A stretch of 5,876 nucleotides of DNA from an uncultured Oxalobacteraceae bacterium (GCA_946478765.1 CAMLDH010000253.1:1-5876); one strand, 5' to 3'; numbered from the stretch's first letter, positions 1-4,583 are shown. Notes: generated by a model not told the origin, from the sequence alone. A program made the numbers and translations.

Positions 1-6
1 TGATAC

Positions 7-207
7 ATGCGAGGGTGGGGCGATGACATTTTTCTGGGATTGCATCCCAGCCTACTGATGATGCAATCTTCACATACACTGGGCGCTACACGGACTGACG
101 CTAAAGTTGTCAGTCTTTCTCGGATTTTTATGTTTCCTGTTAAATCGGCTGATCTCCCGATCGCTAGGCCCCATGCGGCTTGTCGTCGGGTCAGCTTCCG
201 TGCATAA
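7..207 (+). CDS. Doubtful 66-residue ORF, possible remnant of a MOSC N-terminal domain
   Basis: This open frame has weak support. Residues 34-47 contain a hydrophobic strand followed by F-P-V-K-S, which resembles the Y-P-V-K-S motif near the start of MOSC-domain proteins. The sequence after it does not continue as a MOSC domain, so a real relation would mean a truncated gene. The stop codon (205-207) falls inside a gcataac box, as it does for the cassette gene ending at 2484; this is the best argument that it is a cassette gene. Against it, there is no clear ribosome binding site, the composition is odd, and two perfect hairpins and a possible promoter lie inside it. It may be non-coding leader sequence. 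Confidence 0.2.
   Translation: MRGWGDDIFLGLHPSLLMMQSSHTLGATRTDAKVVSLSRIFMFPVKSADLPIARPHAACRRVSFRA
34..50. other. Perfect hairpin
   Basis: Seven bases (ctgggat, 34-40) pair perfectly with atcccag (44-50) around a tgc loop. No T-run follows, so a terminator role is not supported. Its function is unknown. Confidence 0.4.
93..129 (+). terminator. Hairpin followed by T-rich tract, weak terminator candidate
   Basis: gactgac (93-99) pairs perfectly with gtcagtc (109-115) around a 9-base loop and is followed by a T-rich stretch (tttctcgg, then a run of five T). The stem is short and the T-tract interrupted, so termination would be weak. The right arm overlaps the -35 element of the candidate promoter at 107-134, so both readings cannot be equally strong. 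Confidence 0.3.
107..134 (+). promoter_or_regulatory. Candidate sigma-70 promoter upstream of the dioxygenase/HEPN-like pair
   Basis: TTGTCA at 107-112 (5 of 6 to the -35 consensus) and TATGTT at 129-134 (4 of 6 to the -10 consensus) are separated by 16 bases. It would start transcription near 140, about 80 bases before the first possible start codon of the dioxygenase gene. It is predicted only by eye. A cassette-borne promoter matters here because no integron Pc promoter is in view. Confidence 0.3.
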
Positions 208-250
208 CGGCTTGCCGCTATGCATAACGGACAGGACAAGCCTGTTAAAT
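202..250 (+). other. Short attC-like site at the left edge of cassette 1 (uncertain)
   Basis: The stretch opens with gcataac (202-208), the same box as at 2479, and closes with gttaaat (244-250), a full match to GTTRRRY. Inside the boxes gcttg (210-214) pairs with caagc (237-241), and the boxes pair partly with each other (taac with gtta). That reproduces the order of an attC, but at 49 bases it is shorter than typical sites (about 57 or more) and it contains an internal second copy of gcataacgg. If it is real, cassette 1 begins near 245 and the gene start at 274 is preferred over 220. Confidence 0.35.
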
Positions 251-918
251 ATTCAGTTGGGTCGCACTCGGGCATGCCGATAGACATTCTTTCTGAACTC
301 TCAAATCACGGTTACGCGGAACTGTGCGAGATCTTGAGTATTGAGGAAGCTGTTGCCGTCACCTCGATGCTCGGTGAAATAATTCCACTAAATGGGCAGG
401 CGAATCAGAAGTTAATTCCCTTGTCCAGAGACGTAGCCACCTCACCTTCATTCAGCAAAAGGTATGGCTTTGAGGCTTTCCCATTACATACCGACACAGT
501 CTTTTGGATGAAGCCTGCGCGGTTCGCTGTGTTCTTTATGGAAAGTGCCTCTCACACAGCAACCCGAGTGCTGGGGTCACAAGACACCGAGAAGCTGATA
601 AATATTGCGAGGCGGAACAATCCCATATTCATAAGGCAGACCATAAGTGGACCAATCTACTCACGCCCTTGGAGTGAAGAGAATGGTGGGTGTGTGATAT
701 ATGATCCGTGCTACATGCAACCCGAAAATCACGCAGCGAAAGACTTTGAGGGAGCAGTGCATAATATTTCGGCGCGCGCGAAGCGCATCATCTGGAGCGG
801 AGCAAAGGCGTTAATTATTGACAATTGGCGCGTGCTACATGGGAGGGAAATTTGCAACGACGAGAATCGCGTTATTTTTCGATTTTATATAGTGTGTATA
901 AATGAGTTGGGAGCGTGA
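220..918 (+). CDS. TauD/clavaminate-synthase-like Fe(II)/2-oxoglutarate-dependent dioxygenase
   Basis: This is probably a non-haem iron oxygenase that uses 2-oxoglutarate and O2 to hydroxylate a small substrate or a macromolecule; the substrate cannot be inferred. Counting from the first ATG (232 residues), the iron ligands are visible as H90-T-D92 in a LHTDTVFW context and H207 in DNWRVLHGR. R217 or R221 in the following strand would bind 2-oxoglutarate. This arrangement is typical of the TauD/TfdA/clavaminate synthase fold, although the protein is shorter than TauD (about 280 residues). No signal peptide or membrane segment is seen. The start is unsettled: ATG at 220 lies in a possible attC-like site, and ATG at 274 (giving 214 residues) fits better with the family-like G-Y-A-x-L opening. 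Neither has a clear Shine-Dalgarno sequence. The end overlaps the next gene by 17 bases, implying translational coupling. The family call is firm and the role unknown. Confidence 0.8.
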   Translation: MHNGQDKPVKYSVGSHSGMPIDILSELSNHGYAELCEILSIEEAVAVTSMLGEIIPLNGQANQKLIPLSRDVATSPSFSKRYGFEAFPLHTDTVFWMKPARFAVFFMESASHTATRVLGSQDTEKLINIARRNNPIFIRQTISGPIYSRPWSEENGGCVIYDPCYMQPENHAAKDFEGAVHNISARAKRIIWSGAKALIIDNWRVLHGREICNDENRVIFRFYIVCINELGA

Positions 919-1852
919 TGCGCTATGGTCCAAAGCAGTCCTTTTTATGCAAAAGGCCACCACACAAGACAAAGAAAGTCCCGAGTTCGGTCTTTGGGCC
1001 GCACTTGGACTTGAACTTTTGGCAAGAGCTGCTGTAGCAAAAACCAGCCCGGCACTGTTAGCCGAACCAGACAAAGAGCAAAAGAATCTGCTGCATGCAT
1101 TGGGTATTAGCTCAAGTAACGCACCTAAGTCTATTTCGACTACACAAGTTCTTTCTCACTGTAAAATTCTTGTGCCCGCATTTACTGAAGACGAATATAA
1201 AACGGCCTCTTCCCTAGTAAATCGCAGGAATGAGGAGCTGCACACTGGCGCGGCAGCCTTTGCAACATTCCCACTGCAATCTTGGATTGGCGGATTCTTT
1301 CGCTGCTGCAAAATCCTTGCTGAACATCAAGGTGAGTCACTGGCCTCCCTTTTTGGTGCGGCAGAGGCTTCAATTGCAGAAGAAATTCTTGGCAAAGCTG
1401 AGAATAGCCTTGTGAGTCAGGTTAAGTCGTCTATAGCTGCTCACGCTCGTGTATTCGAATCTAAGGATGCTGACGTGCGCAGCAAACTTGCTGAGGATGC
1501 TTTGACTGAGGGCGAGAAGCTCTCACATCGAGGGCACCATCGCGTAACGTGCCCATCCTGCAAATGCACAGCTACTGTGCAAGGTACAACATACGGCGGC
1601 GAGAGACTAGAACATAAGGATGGAATGATAATTGTTCGAGAGAGTGTTATCCCAACCAAGTTCAGTTGTTCAGCCTGTGGTCTTAAATTGTCTGGGTATC
1701 AAGAGCTGGTTGCAGCAGGCGTTGGAGATCATTTCACAAACCGTTCCGAATATTCACCACCTGACTATTATGAACTCGTCGATCCAAATGATCACGAGAC
1801 AATGGATAGGTATGCAGAAGATCACGGCTATTATCACTTCAGCAATGACTGA
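902..1852 (+). CDS. HEPN-like helical protein with C-terminal zinc ribbon
   Basis: The 316-residue protein is predicted soluble. Residues 1-180 look almost entirely helical. They contain a conserved-looking FGLWAALGLELLARAA segment (29-44) and, at 108-115, R-R-N-E-E-L-H-T. R109-N110 followed by H114 matches the R-x4-6-H motif of HEPN domains, many of which are metal-independent RNases in toxin-antitoxin, Abi and CRISPR systems. The C-terminal third has C217-x2-C220 (with C222) and C256-x2-C259, a four-cysteine zinc ribbon suited to nucleic acid or protein binding, then an acidic tail. The start ATG at 902 lies inside the end of the dioxygenase gene and has no Shine-Dalgarno sequence, so it is probably translated by coupling. 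The stop lies 13 bases before the attC of the cassette. HEPN assignment rests on motif and helicity only; the zinc ribbon is clear. Function is inferred, not shown. Confidence 0.75.
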   Translation: MSWERDALWSKAVLFMQKATTQDKESPEFGLWAALGLELLARAAVAKTSPALLAEPDKEQKNLLHALGISSSNAPKSISTTQVLSHCKILVPAFTEDEYKTASSLVNRRNEELHTGAAAFATFPLQSWIGGFFRCCKILAEHQGESLASLFGAAEASIAEEILGKAENSLVSQVKSSIAAHARVFESKDADVRSKLAEDALTEGEKLSHRGHHRVTCPSCKCTATVQGTTYGGERLEHKDGMIIVRESVIPTKFSCSACGLKLSGYQELVAAGVGDHFTNRSEYSPPDYYELVDPNDHETMDRYAEDHGYYHFSND

Positions 1853-1865
1853 GCATCGGGGGGCG

Positions 1866-1954
1866 GCCCAACCTATCGTTCAACCGGACGGCCAAAAGCG
1901 TAGCTTTTGGCTTCCCTCGCTGACGCTCGGCGCCGGTTAACTCAAACGTTATAC
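1866..1954 (+). other. attC recombination site of cassette 1 (89 bp)
   Basis: The site runs from gcccaac (1866-1872, full match to RYYYAAC) to gttatac (1948-1954). The inner arms gtt-c-aaccgg (1878-1887) and ccggttaac (1933-1941) pair perfectly except for one extra C at 1881. That corresponds to an unpaired G on the bottom strand, the extrahelical base that sets strand polarity in attC sites. A second perfect hairpin, gccaaaagc-gta-gcttttggc (1891-1911), forms the variable loop. This is the best attC in the window. Confidence 0.93.
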
Positions 1955-1956
1955 AT

Positions 1957-1961
1957 AAGGA
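1957..1961 (+). promoter_or_regulatory. Ribosome binding site of the DUF2867 gene
   Basis: aagga at 1957-1961 stands 7 bases before ATG 1969, just outside the closing attC box. It is the only clear Shine-Dalgarno sequence in the cassette array and fixes the start of this gene. Confidence 0.7.
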
Positions 1962-1968
1962 CAATACG

Positions 1969-2484
1969 ATGAGTGCAGCAAGAGTACCTGCGAAAAGTAT
2001 ATTAAGAAGGAAGCTGGATACTGCATACTTCTGTGATTGCTTCGATATGCCGATCAAGAATAACGATAGAACTGCTTTAGAACTTTATTTAGGGTCTGTG
2101 CGGCATACGCCAAAGTGGATCGATTTCCTGATGAGGATCAGGAACCGAGTTGTCGCCTTATTTGGATTGAAAGATCTTGGGCTATTAAGCGATGTGGAAA
2201 AAGCTAAAGATCCCGCTAGTTATAAGGTTGGCGACCGTGTGGGAATCTTCTCCATCGTTTCAATGACAGATCAAGAAGTTGTTCTTGGAGATGCGGACAA
2301 GCATTTGAGTGCGCAGGTATCGGTATATAAACATTCGGAACCCGAGCATAGGGTCTCAGTAACGACCATGGTGCATGTGAATAATCTTCTTGGACGAGTG
2401 TATCTTTTTTTCGTAGTACCCGTTCATAAAGTCATTGTGCCCTCTATGTTGGCGCGTATGGTTAAGGCTGCTGAAAATGCATAA
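1969..2484 (+). CDS. DUF2867 family protein
   Basis: The protein of 171 residues is of unknown biochemical function. Family features I recognise are the segment around D36 to A41 leading into ALELYLGSVRHTPKWID, then RNRVVALFGLKDLG, the GDRVGIFSIVSM strand, EVVLGDADKHL, a VTTMVHVNNLLGRVYLF segment and the PVHKVIVPSMLARM ending. Together these span a complete DUF2867 domain of normal length. The C-terminal third is hydrophobic but there is no clear signal peptide. The start is supported by aagga 7 bases upstream. The stop codon (2482-2484) is inside the opening core box of its attC, so gene and recombination site overlap by 6 bases. Some family members are fused to NAD(P)-binding epimerase-like domains, which hints at lipid or small-molecule metabolism, but that is only context from the family. 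Confidence 0.85.
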   Translation: MSAARVPAKSILRRKLDTAYFCDCFDMPIKNNDRTALELYLGSVRHTPKWIDFLMRIRNRVVALFGLKDLGLLSDVEKAKDPASYKVGDRVGIFSIVSMTDQEVVLGDADKHLSAQVSVYKHSEPEHRVSVTTMVHVNNLLGRVYLFFVVPVHKVIVPSMLARMVKAAENA

Positions 2485-2535
2485 CGTGCCAATCAGCTCT
2501 GACGGCTTCGCCGCTGGCTATCTTGAGCGTTAGAA
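2479..2535 (+). other. attC recombination site of cassette 2 (57 bp)
   Basis: It opens with gcataac (2479-2485) and closes with gttagaa (2529-2535); the flanking taacg and cgtta pair. The centre is the small perfect hairpin cggc-ttc-gccg (2503-2513). The inner L-type arms pair only imperfectly. The length is that of the compact attC class, and the stop codon of the preceding gene lies in the first box. Confidence 0.85.
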
Positions 2536-2539
2536 GCTC

Positions 2540-3028
2540 ATGGCACTTCCTCGAATTCTGAAATGGGTATTTTGGGCAGTCGGTACGATTACGGTGCTAT
2601 TAATTGCCATGGTTGCTTTACTCTCGTGGTTCTTTTCTGGACTGGTCGGCGAACCAAGTAAAGATGAAGTCGCCCGCGCTGTATCGCCAAACGGCGTTTT
2701 TGATGCTGTTCTTTTTGAAATTAATGGCGGTGCTACAACCTCGTTCGGGTACGAAGTCTATGTGGTTGAGCATGGCGCGAAGCCAAGCGGGGAACCAGCC
2801 GTGTTTCTCTATGAAGCCGTGCGAAACAAAAGCGCATATGGCTCTAACTTGAAATGGGAATCCCCTATGTTATTGGCGGTGGAATTCTTGAGCGCGAAAA
2901 GCAAGAAATTCCCTCAACCATCAGTTTCCATTGCTGGCCAGACAGTTGATCTTGTCGTCCGTGAGGGCATTGTTGATCCAGCGGCTCCGGGAGGGGGCAT
3001 GCTTTACAACCTGCGTGGCCGGCGATGA
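2540..3028 (+). CDS. Membrane-anchored conserved hypothetical protein
   Basis: The 162-residue protein has a positively charged start (R5, K8) followed by one long hydrophobic segment at about 9-35. That is either a membrane anchor with the C-terminal domain outside the cytoplasm or an uncleaved signal; no lipobox is present. The remaining 125 residues look like a small beta-rich domain with an SPNGVFDAVLFEINGGATTS stretch (49-68) that resembles conserved hypothetical proteins I associate with bacterial membrane cassettes, but I cannot name a family with confidence. The ATG stands only 4 bases after the closing attC box and has no real Shine-Dalgarno sequence (tagaag is too close). The stop lies 4 bases before its own attC. 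The gene is convincing; the function is unknown. Confidence 0.75.
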   Translation: MALPRILKWVFWAVGTITVLLIAMVALLSWFFSGLVGEPSKDEVARAVSPNGVFDAVLFEINGGATTSFGYEVYVVEHGAKPSGEPAVFLYEAVRNKSAYGSNLKWESPMLLAVEFLSAKSKKFPQPSVSIAGQTVDLVVREGIVDPAAPGGGMLYNLRGRR

Positions 3029-3032
3029 CAGT

Positions 3033-3125
3033 TTTTAACCCGGCAGTCGAGAGGGACGCCGATCAAGCGGCTTCTCTCCGAGCAGTCCGCCCCGCGCGGC
3101 ACCCCCCCTCACTTTTACGTTAAAC
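3033..3125 (+). other. attC recombination site of cassette 3 (93 bp)
   Basis: It opens with ttttaac (3033-3039, one mismatch to RYYYAAC) and closes with gttaaac (3119-3125, full match to GTTRRRY). gagggacgcc (3051-3060, preceded by ga) can pair with the later ggcacccccc-ctc stretch with one offset, and the loop is GC-rich. The arms are less regular than in the site at 1866-1954, but position and boxes support an attC. Confidence 0.78.
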
Positions 3126-3128
3126 ATC

Positions 3129-3542
3129 ATGAACCAATTCGGTGAAGAGCGACCGTCTCGAAACGTGTTATTGCAAAGAGTTCGGAATCGCATCATTAAG
3201 TATCTTGATTTGGCGGCCTCATTCGAGGAGCAGAAGAAATACCAGTTATCCGTTCCAGAGGTCAATGTTCCGAACGAAGTGATCAACCAATGGGAAGACT
3301 GGGTAAGCCCTGAATGGAAGAATCAGCTTATTGAGCCGGTTTTCTCTAAAGCTGAACGAGAGGGCATCGAGGTCTTCTCACAGGTCTTGAAGACGGTTGC
3401 CGCTGACATCCCTGATCCCCTTCCTGCGCTTGATGTCCTTATTGGCATGCCGCAGTGGCATGCTTTACGAGATGGTGCGCATAGATTGTTAGAGATATTT
3501 TCTGTGCGTGGAAAATTGTCGGAGGAGCGCGATGATGTTTAA
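3129..3542 (+). CDS. Small soluble hypothetical cassette protein
   Basis: The 137-residue protein has no signal peptide or membrane segment and appears mainly helical and acidic. A central motif with N-Q-W-E-D-W-V (53-59), an I-P-D-P-L-P-A-L stretch (94-101) and P-Q-W-H-A-L-R (108-114) look conserved, and I have the impression of similar cassette-encoded hypotheticals, but no characterised family can be named. ATG 3129 lies 3 bases after the closing attC box with no Shine-Dalgarno sequence. The stop codon (3540-3542) lies inside the opening core box of its own attC. This exact fit between reading frame and cassette borders is the main evidence that the gene is real. Function is unknown. Confidence 0.72.
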   Translation: MNQFGEERPSRNVLLQRVRNRIIKYLDLAASFEEQKKYQLSVPEVNVPNEVINQWEDWVSPEWKNQLIEPVFSKAEREGIEVFSQVLKTVAADIPDPLPALDVLIGMPQWHALRDGAHRLLEIFSVRGKLSEERDDV

Positions 3543-3593
3543 CAATCCGATCGACACGGACGGCTACGCCGCCCTTCCCCTTGCACATTAGGT
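3537..3593 (+). other. attC recombination site of cassette 4 (57 bp), closing box degenerate
   Basis: It opens with gtttaac (3537-3543, full match to RYYYAAC) and closes with attaggt (3587-3593), which matches GTTRRRY except that the first G is A. A cggc-tac-gccg hairpin forms the centre (around 3561-3571). The changed base is next to the recombination point, so the site may be poorly active or dead. Confidence 0.75.
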
Positions 3594-3599
3594 TTGTCG

Positions 3600-4028
3600 A
3601 TGCGCTACTTCATCATTTTTCTTTTATTTGTAATGTCCTCGTTCGTCTCAGCGGCAGATTTTCAGGAGGGGCAAGTCTGGAAATACAAAGCACGTTTTGG
3701 GGAGGGAGACTCAACGATCACGATACTCAAGGTCGAGAACTACAAGGACCTTGGTTGCGTTGTTCATCTGCGAGTCGACAAAATCCAAATCAGAAATCCG
3801 GTGAGAGGCAATATGATTACGGATATTCCGCACCTCCCATTTAAGGAAGATGCGGTCAGACAGAGTGTTACGAAGCTGGTGCGTCGATTCCCCGCCGTGC
3901 CGGACTTTAAGGAGGGCTACGACACTTGGAAGCAGGCCTACCTTGCCGGTCAAGCTGGGGCGTTCGATACAACCGTCAGTAAGACCTTGGACGCGATGAT
4001 TGGCGCCAAATGGGATGAGAAAAAATGA
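3600..4028 (+). CDS. Small exported hypothetical protein
   Basis: From ATG 3600 the product has 142 residues. Residues 1-18 form a signal peptide: R2, a hydrophobic core FIIFLLFVM, and a likely cleavage after S-F-V-S-A before A19-D20. There is no lipobox cysteine, so the mature protein of about 124 residues should be periplasmic or secreted. It opens with a G-Q-V-W-K-Y-K beta strand, has only one cysteine (C53), and ends lysine-rich. A TTG at 3594 would add two residues. The a-g-g of the closing attC box (3590-3592) is 7 bases before ATG and might serve as a weak Shine-Dalgarno sequence. The stop directly precedes an acctaac core box. I do not recognise a characterised family. Confidence 0.72.
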   Translation: MRYFIIFLLFVMSSFVSAADFQEGQVWKYKARFGEGDSTITILKVENYKDLGCVVHLRVDKIQIRNPVRGNMITDIPHLPFKEDAVRQSVTKLVRRFPAVPDFKEGYDTWKQAYLAGQAGAFDTTVSKTLDAMIGAKWDEKK

Positions 4029-4035
4029 ACCTAAC
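4029..4035 (+). other. Remnant of the attC of cassette 5 (opening core box only)
   Basis: acctaac is a full match to RYYYAAC and starts on the base after the stop codon of the exported protein, exactly where its attC should begin. The rest of the site is missing: within a few codons the sequence becomes a transposase reading frame. No closing GTTRRRY box follows at a normal distance; the next is inside the palindromic element at 4358. Confidence 0.55.
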
Positions 4036-4326
4036 TCGCAGTTGCACGCTGAGGAGTGGCTGCTGGTCGAATGGCCCGAAGGGGAAGCGGAGCCGACGAA
4101 ATATTTTCTCTCCACCGGTCCAGCAGATGCAACACTGGAACAATTAGTCTTTGTCGCCAAGATGCGTTGGCGTATCGAACGGGACTACCAGGACCTCAAG
4201 CAGGAATTCGGCCTCGCGCATTACGAGGGTCGCGGCTGGCGTGACTTTCATCACCATGCCACCTTGTGCATTGCTGCCTACGGGTTTCTCATTGCTGAGC
4301 GGCTCTACCGTGACCGCGCTTTGTGA
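4036..4326 (+). pseudogene. C-terminal fragment of an IS701-family DDE transposase
   Basis: The frame open from 4000 to 4326 becomes transposase-like from about residue 14, near 4040. A-E-E-W-L-L-V-E-W-P-E-G-E-A-E-P-T-K-Y, then K-M-R-W-R-I-E-R-D-Y-Q-D-L-K-Q-E and G-R-G-W-R-D-F-H-H-H-A-T-L-C-I-A-A-Y-G-F-L are familiar from the C-terminal catalytic part of IS701-type transposases. The glutamate in RIERDYQ (codon 4177-4179) is the likely third DDE residue, and E-x6-K matches the IS4-like signature. Only about 95 residues of a protein normally about 400 long remain: the first two catalytic aspartates are absent, and the end also looks cut, since full proteins usually continue after the A-E-R segment. 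It cannot be active. It replaces most of the last attC. Confidence 0.85.
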
Positions 4327-4350
4327 CACAGTAAGACTAGGACTCGCGTA

Positions 4351-4400
4351 GCAATAAGTTAGGCAATTTTGCTGACCGTACCGGGATGCAATGCAAGGCG
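4351..4400 (+). repeat. Left terminal inverted repeat of the palindromic element
   Basis: These 50 bases run from gcaataagttagg to gcaatgcaaggcg. They are the reverse complement of 4534-4583 with one mismatch. The arm contains GTTAGGC at 4358-4364. Confidence 0.92.
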
Positions 4401-4427
4401 ATACTCCTTTCGCTTGAATTCCCAGTT

Positions 4428-4456
4428 CGCCTAAGCAGTGCTCGCACTGCGTGGCG
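4428..4456. repeat. Inner hairpin of the palindromic element
   Basis: gcagtg (4435-4440) and cactgc (4445-4450) pair perfectly around ctcg, and cgcc (4428-4431) pairs with ggcg (4453-4456) outside a small asymmetric bulge. It sits between the arms of the inner inverted repeat 4398-4408/4463-4474. Confidence 0.7.
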
Positions 4457-4533
4457 CCGTAGAGGAGTATTCGCTTGCAAGCGGATACCGTTTCGCAGGC
4501 GCGGGCCAATGCCCCACCAAACCCCTGCTTCAC

Positions 4534-4583
4534 CGCCTTGCATTGCATCCCGCTACGGTCAGCAAAATTGCCTAACTTATTGC
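4534..4583 (-). repeat. Right terminal inverted repeat of the palindromic element
   Basis: These 50 bases run from cgccttgcattgc to cctaacttattgc. They are the reverse complement of the left arm with one mismatch. The arm contains GCCTAAC at 4570-4576. Confidence 0.92.

Larger units (their letters stand above)
202..4035 (+). mobile_element. Distal part of a chromosomal integron gene-cassette array (about five cassettes)
   Basis: Five consecutive units, all read on the plus strand, are each a short gene (or gene pair) followed by a palindromic stretch that opens with an RYYYAAC-type box and closes with a GTTRRRY-type box. Three genes end inside or next to that opening box and the next gene starts 4 to 15 bases after the closing box, which is the usual cassette packing. 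Boxes seen: gcccaac/gttatac, gcataac/gttagaa, ttttaac/gttaaac, gtttaac/attaggt, and a lone acctaac at the right end. The sites differ in length and loop sequence, as expected for cassettes of mixed origin. The array is more AT-rich than the neighbouring pckG. No integrase or attI is in view, so they should lie to the left. The array stops where a transposase fragment interrupts the last attC. Confidence 0.88.
4351..4583. mobile_element. Palindromic non-coding element (MITE-like), 233 bp
   Basis: The ends are 50-base inverted repeats (4351-4400 and 4534-4583) that match at 49 of 50 positions, the only difference being C at 4381 against G in the reverse copy. The 133-base interior has further palindromes: gcgatactcct (4398-4408) against aggagtattcgc (4463-4474), a nested cgcc/gcagtg stem, and the perfect palindrome cgcttgcaagcg (4472-4483). 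The whole unit can fold into a long branched hairpin or cruciform. Its short frames are by-products of the repeats and no transposase is encoded. Size, long terminal repeats and position beside a transposase fragment suggest a MITE or related element. No clear target duplication is visible, although the flanks cgcgta and tgcgcg extend the symmetry imperfectly. Confidence 0.65.

Noticed and set aside
138..208. gttaaat...gcataac with inner gctga/tcagc and cccga/tcggg stems, read as an attC
   Set aside because: The boxes are in the wrong order (GTTRRRY first, RYYYAAC last), so this is at most an unrelated imperfect hairpin.
835..1074. Minus-strand ORF of 79 codons across the dioxygenase/HEPN-like junction
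   Set aside because: It lies wholly opposite two well-supported genes, has serine/alanine-rich low-quality sequence and no start signal.
3711..4160. Minus-strand ORF of 149 codons opposite the exported protein and the transposase fragment
   Set aside because: Its plus-strand partner has a clear signal peptide and transposase motifs; the antisense product has no recognisable domain.
4029..4364. A single 336-base attC from acctaac to gttaggc
   Set aside because: It is far longer than any usual attC and is mostly transposase coding sequence; only a split-site origin, listed as a finding, remains possible.
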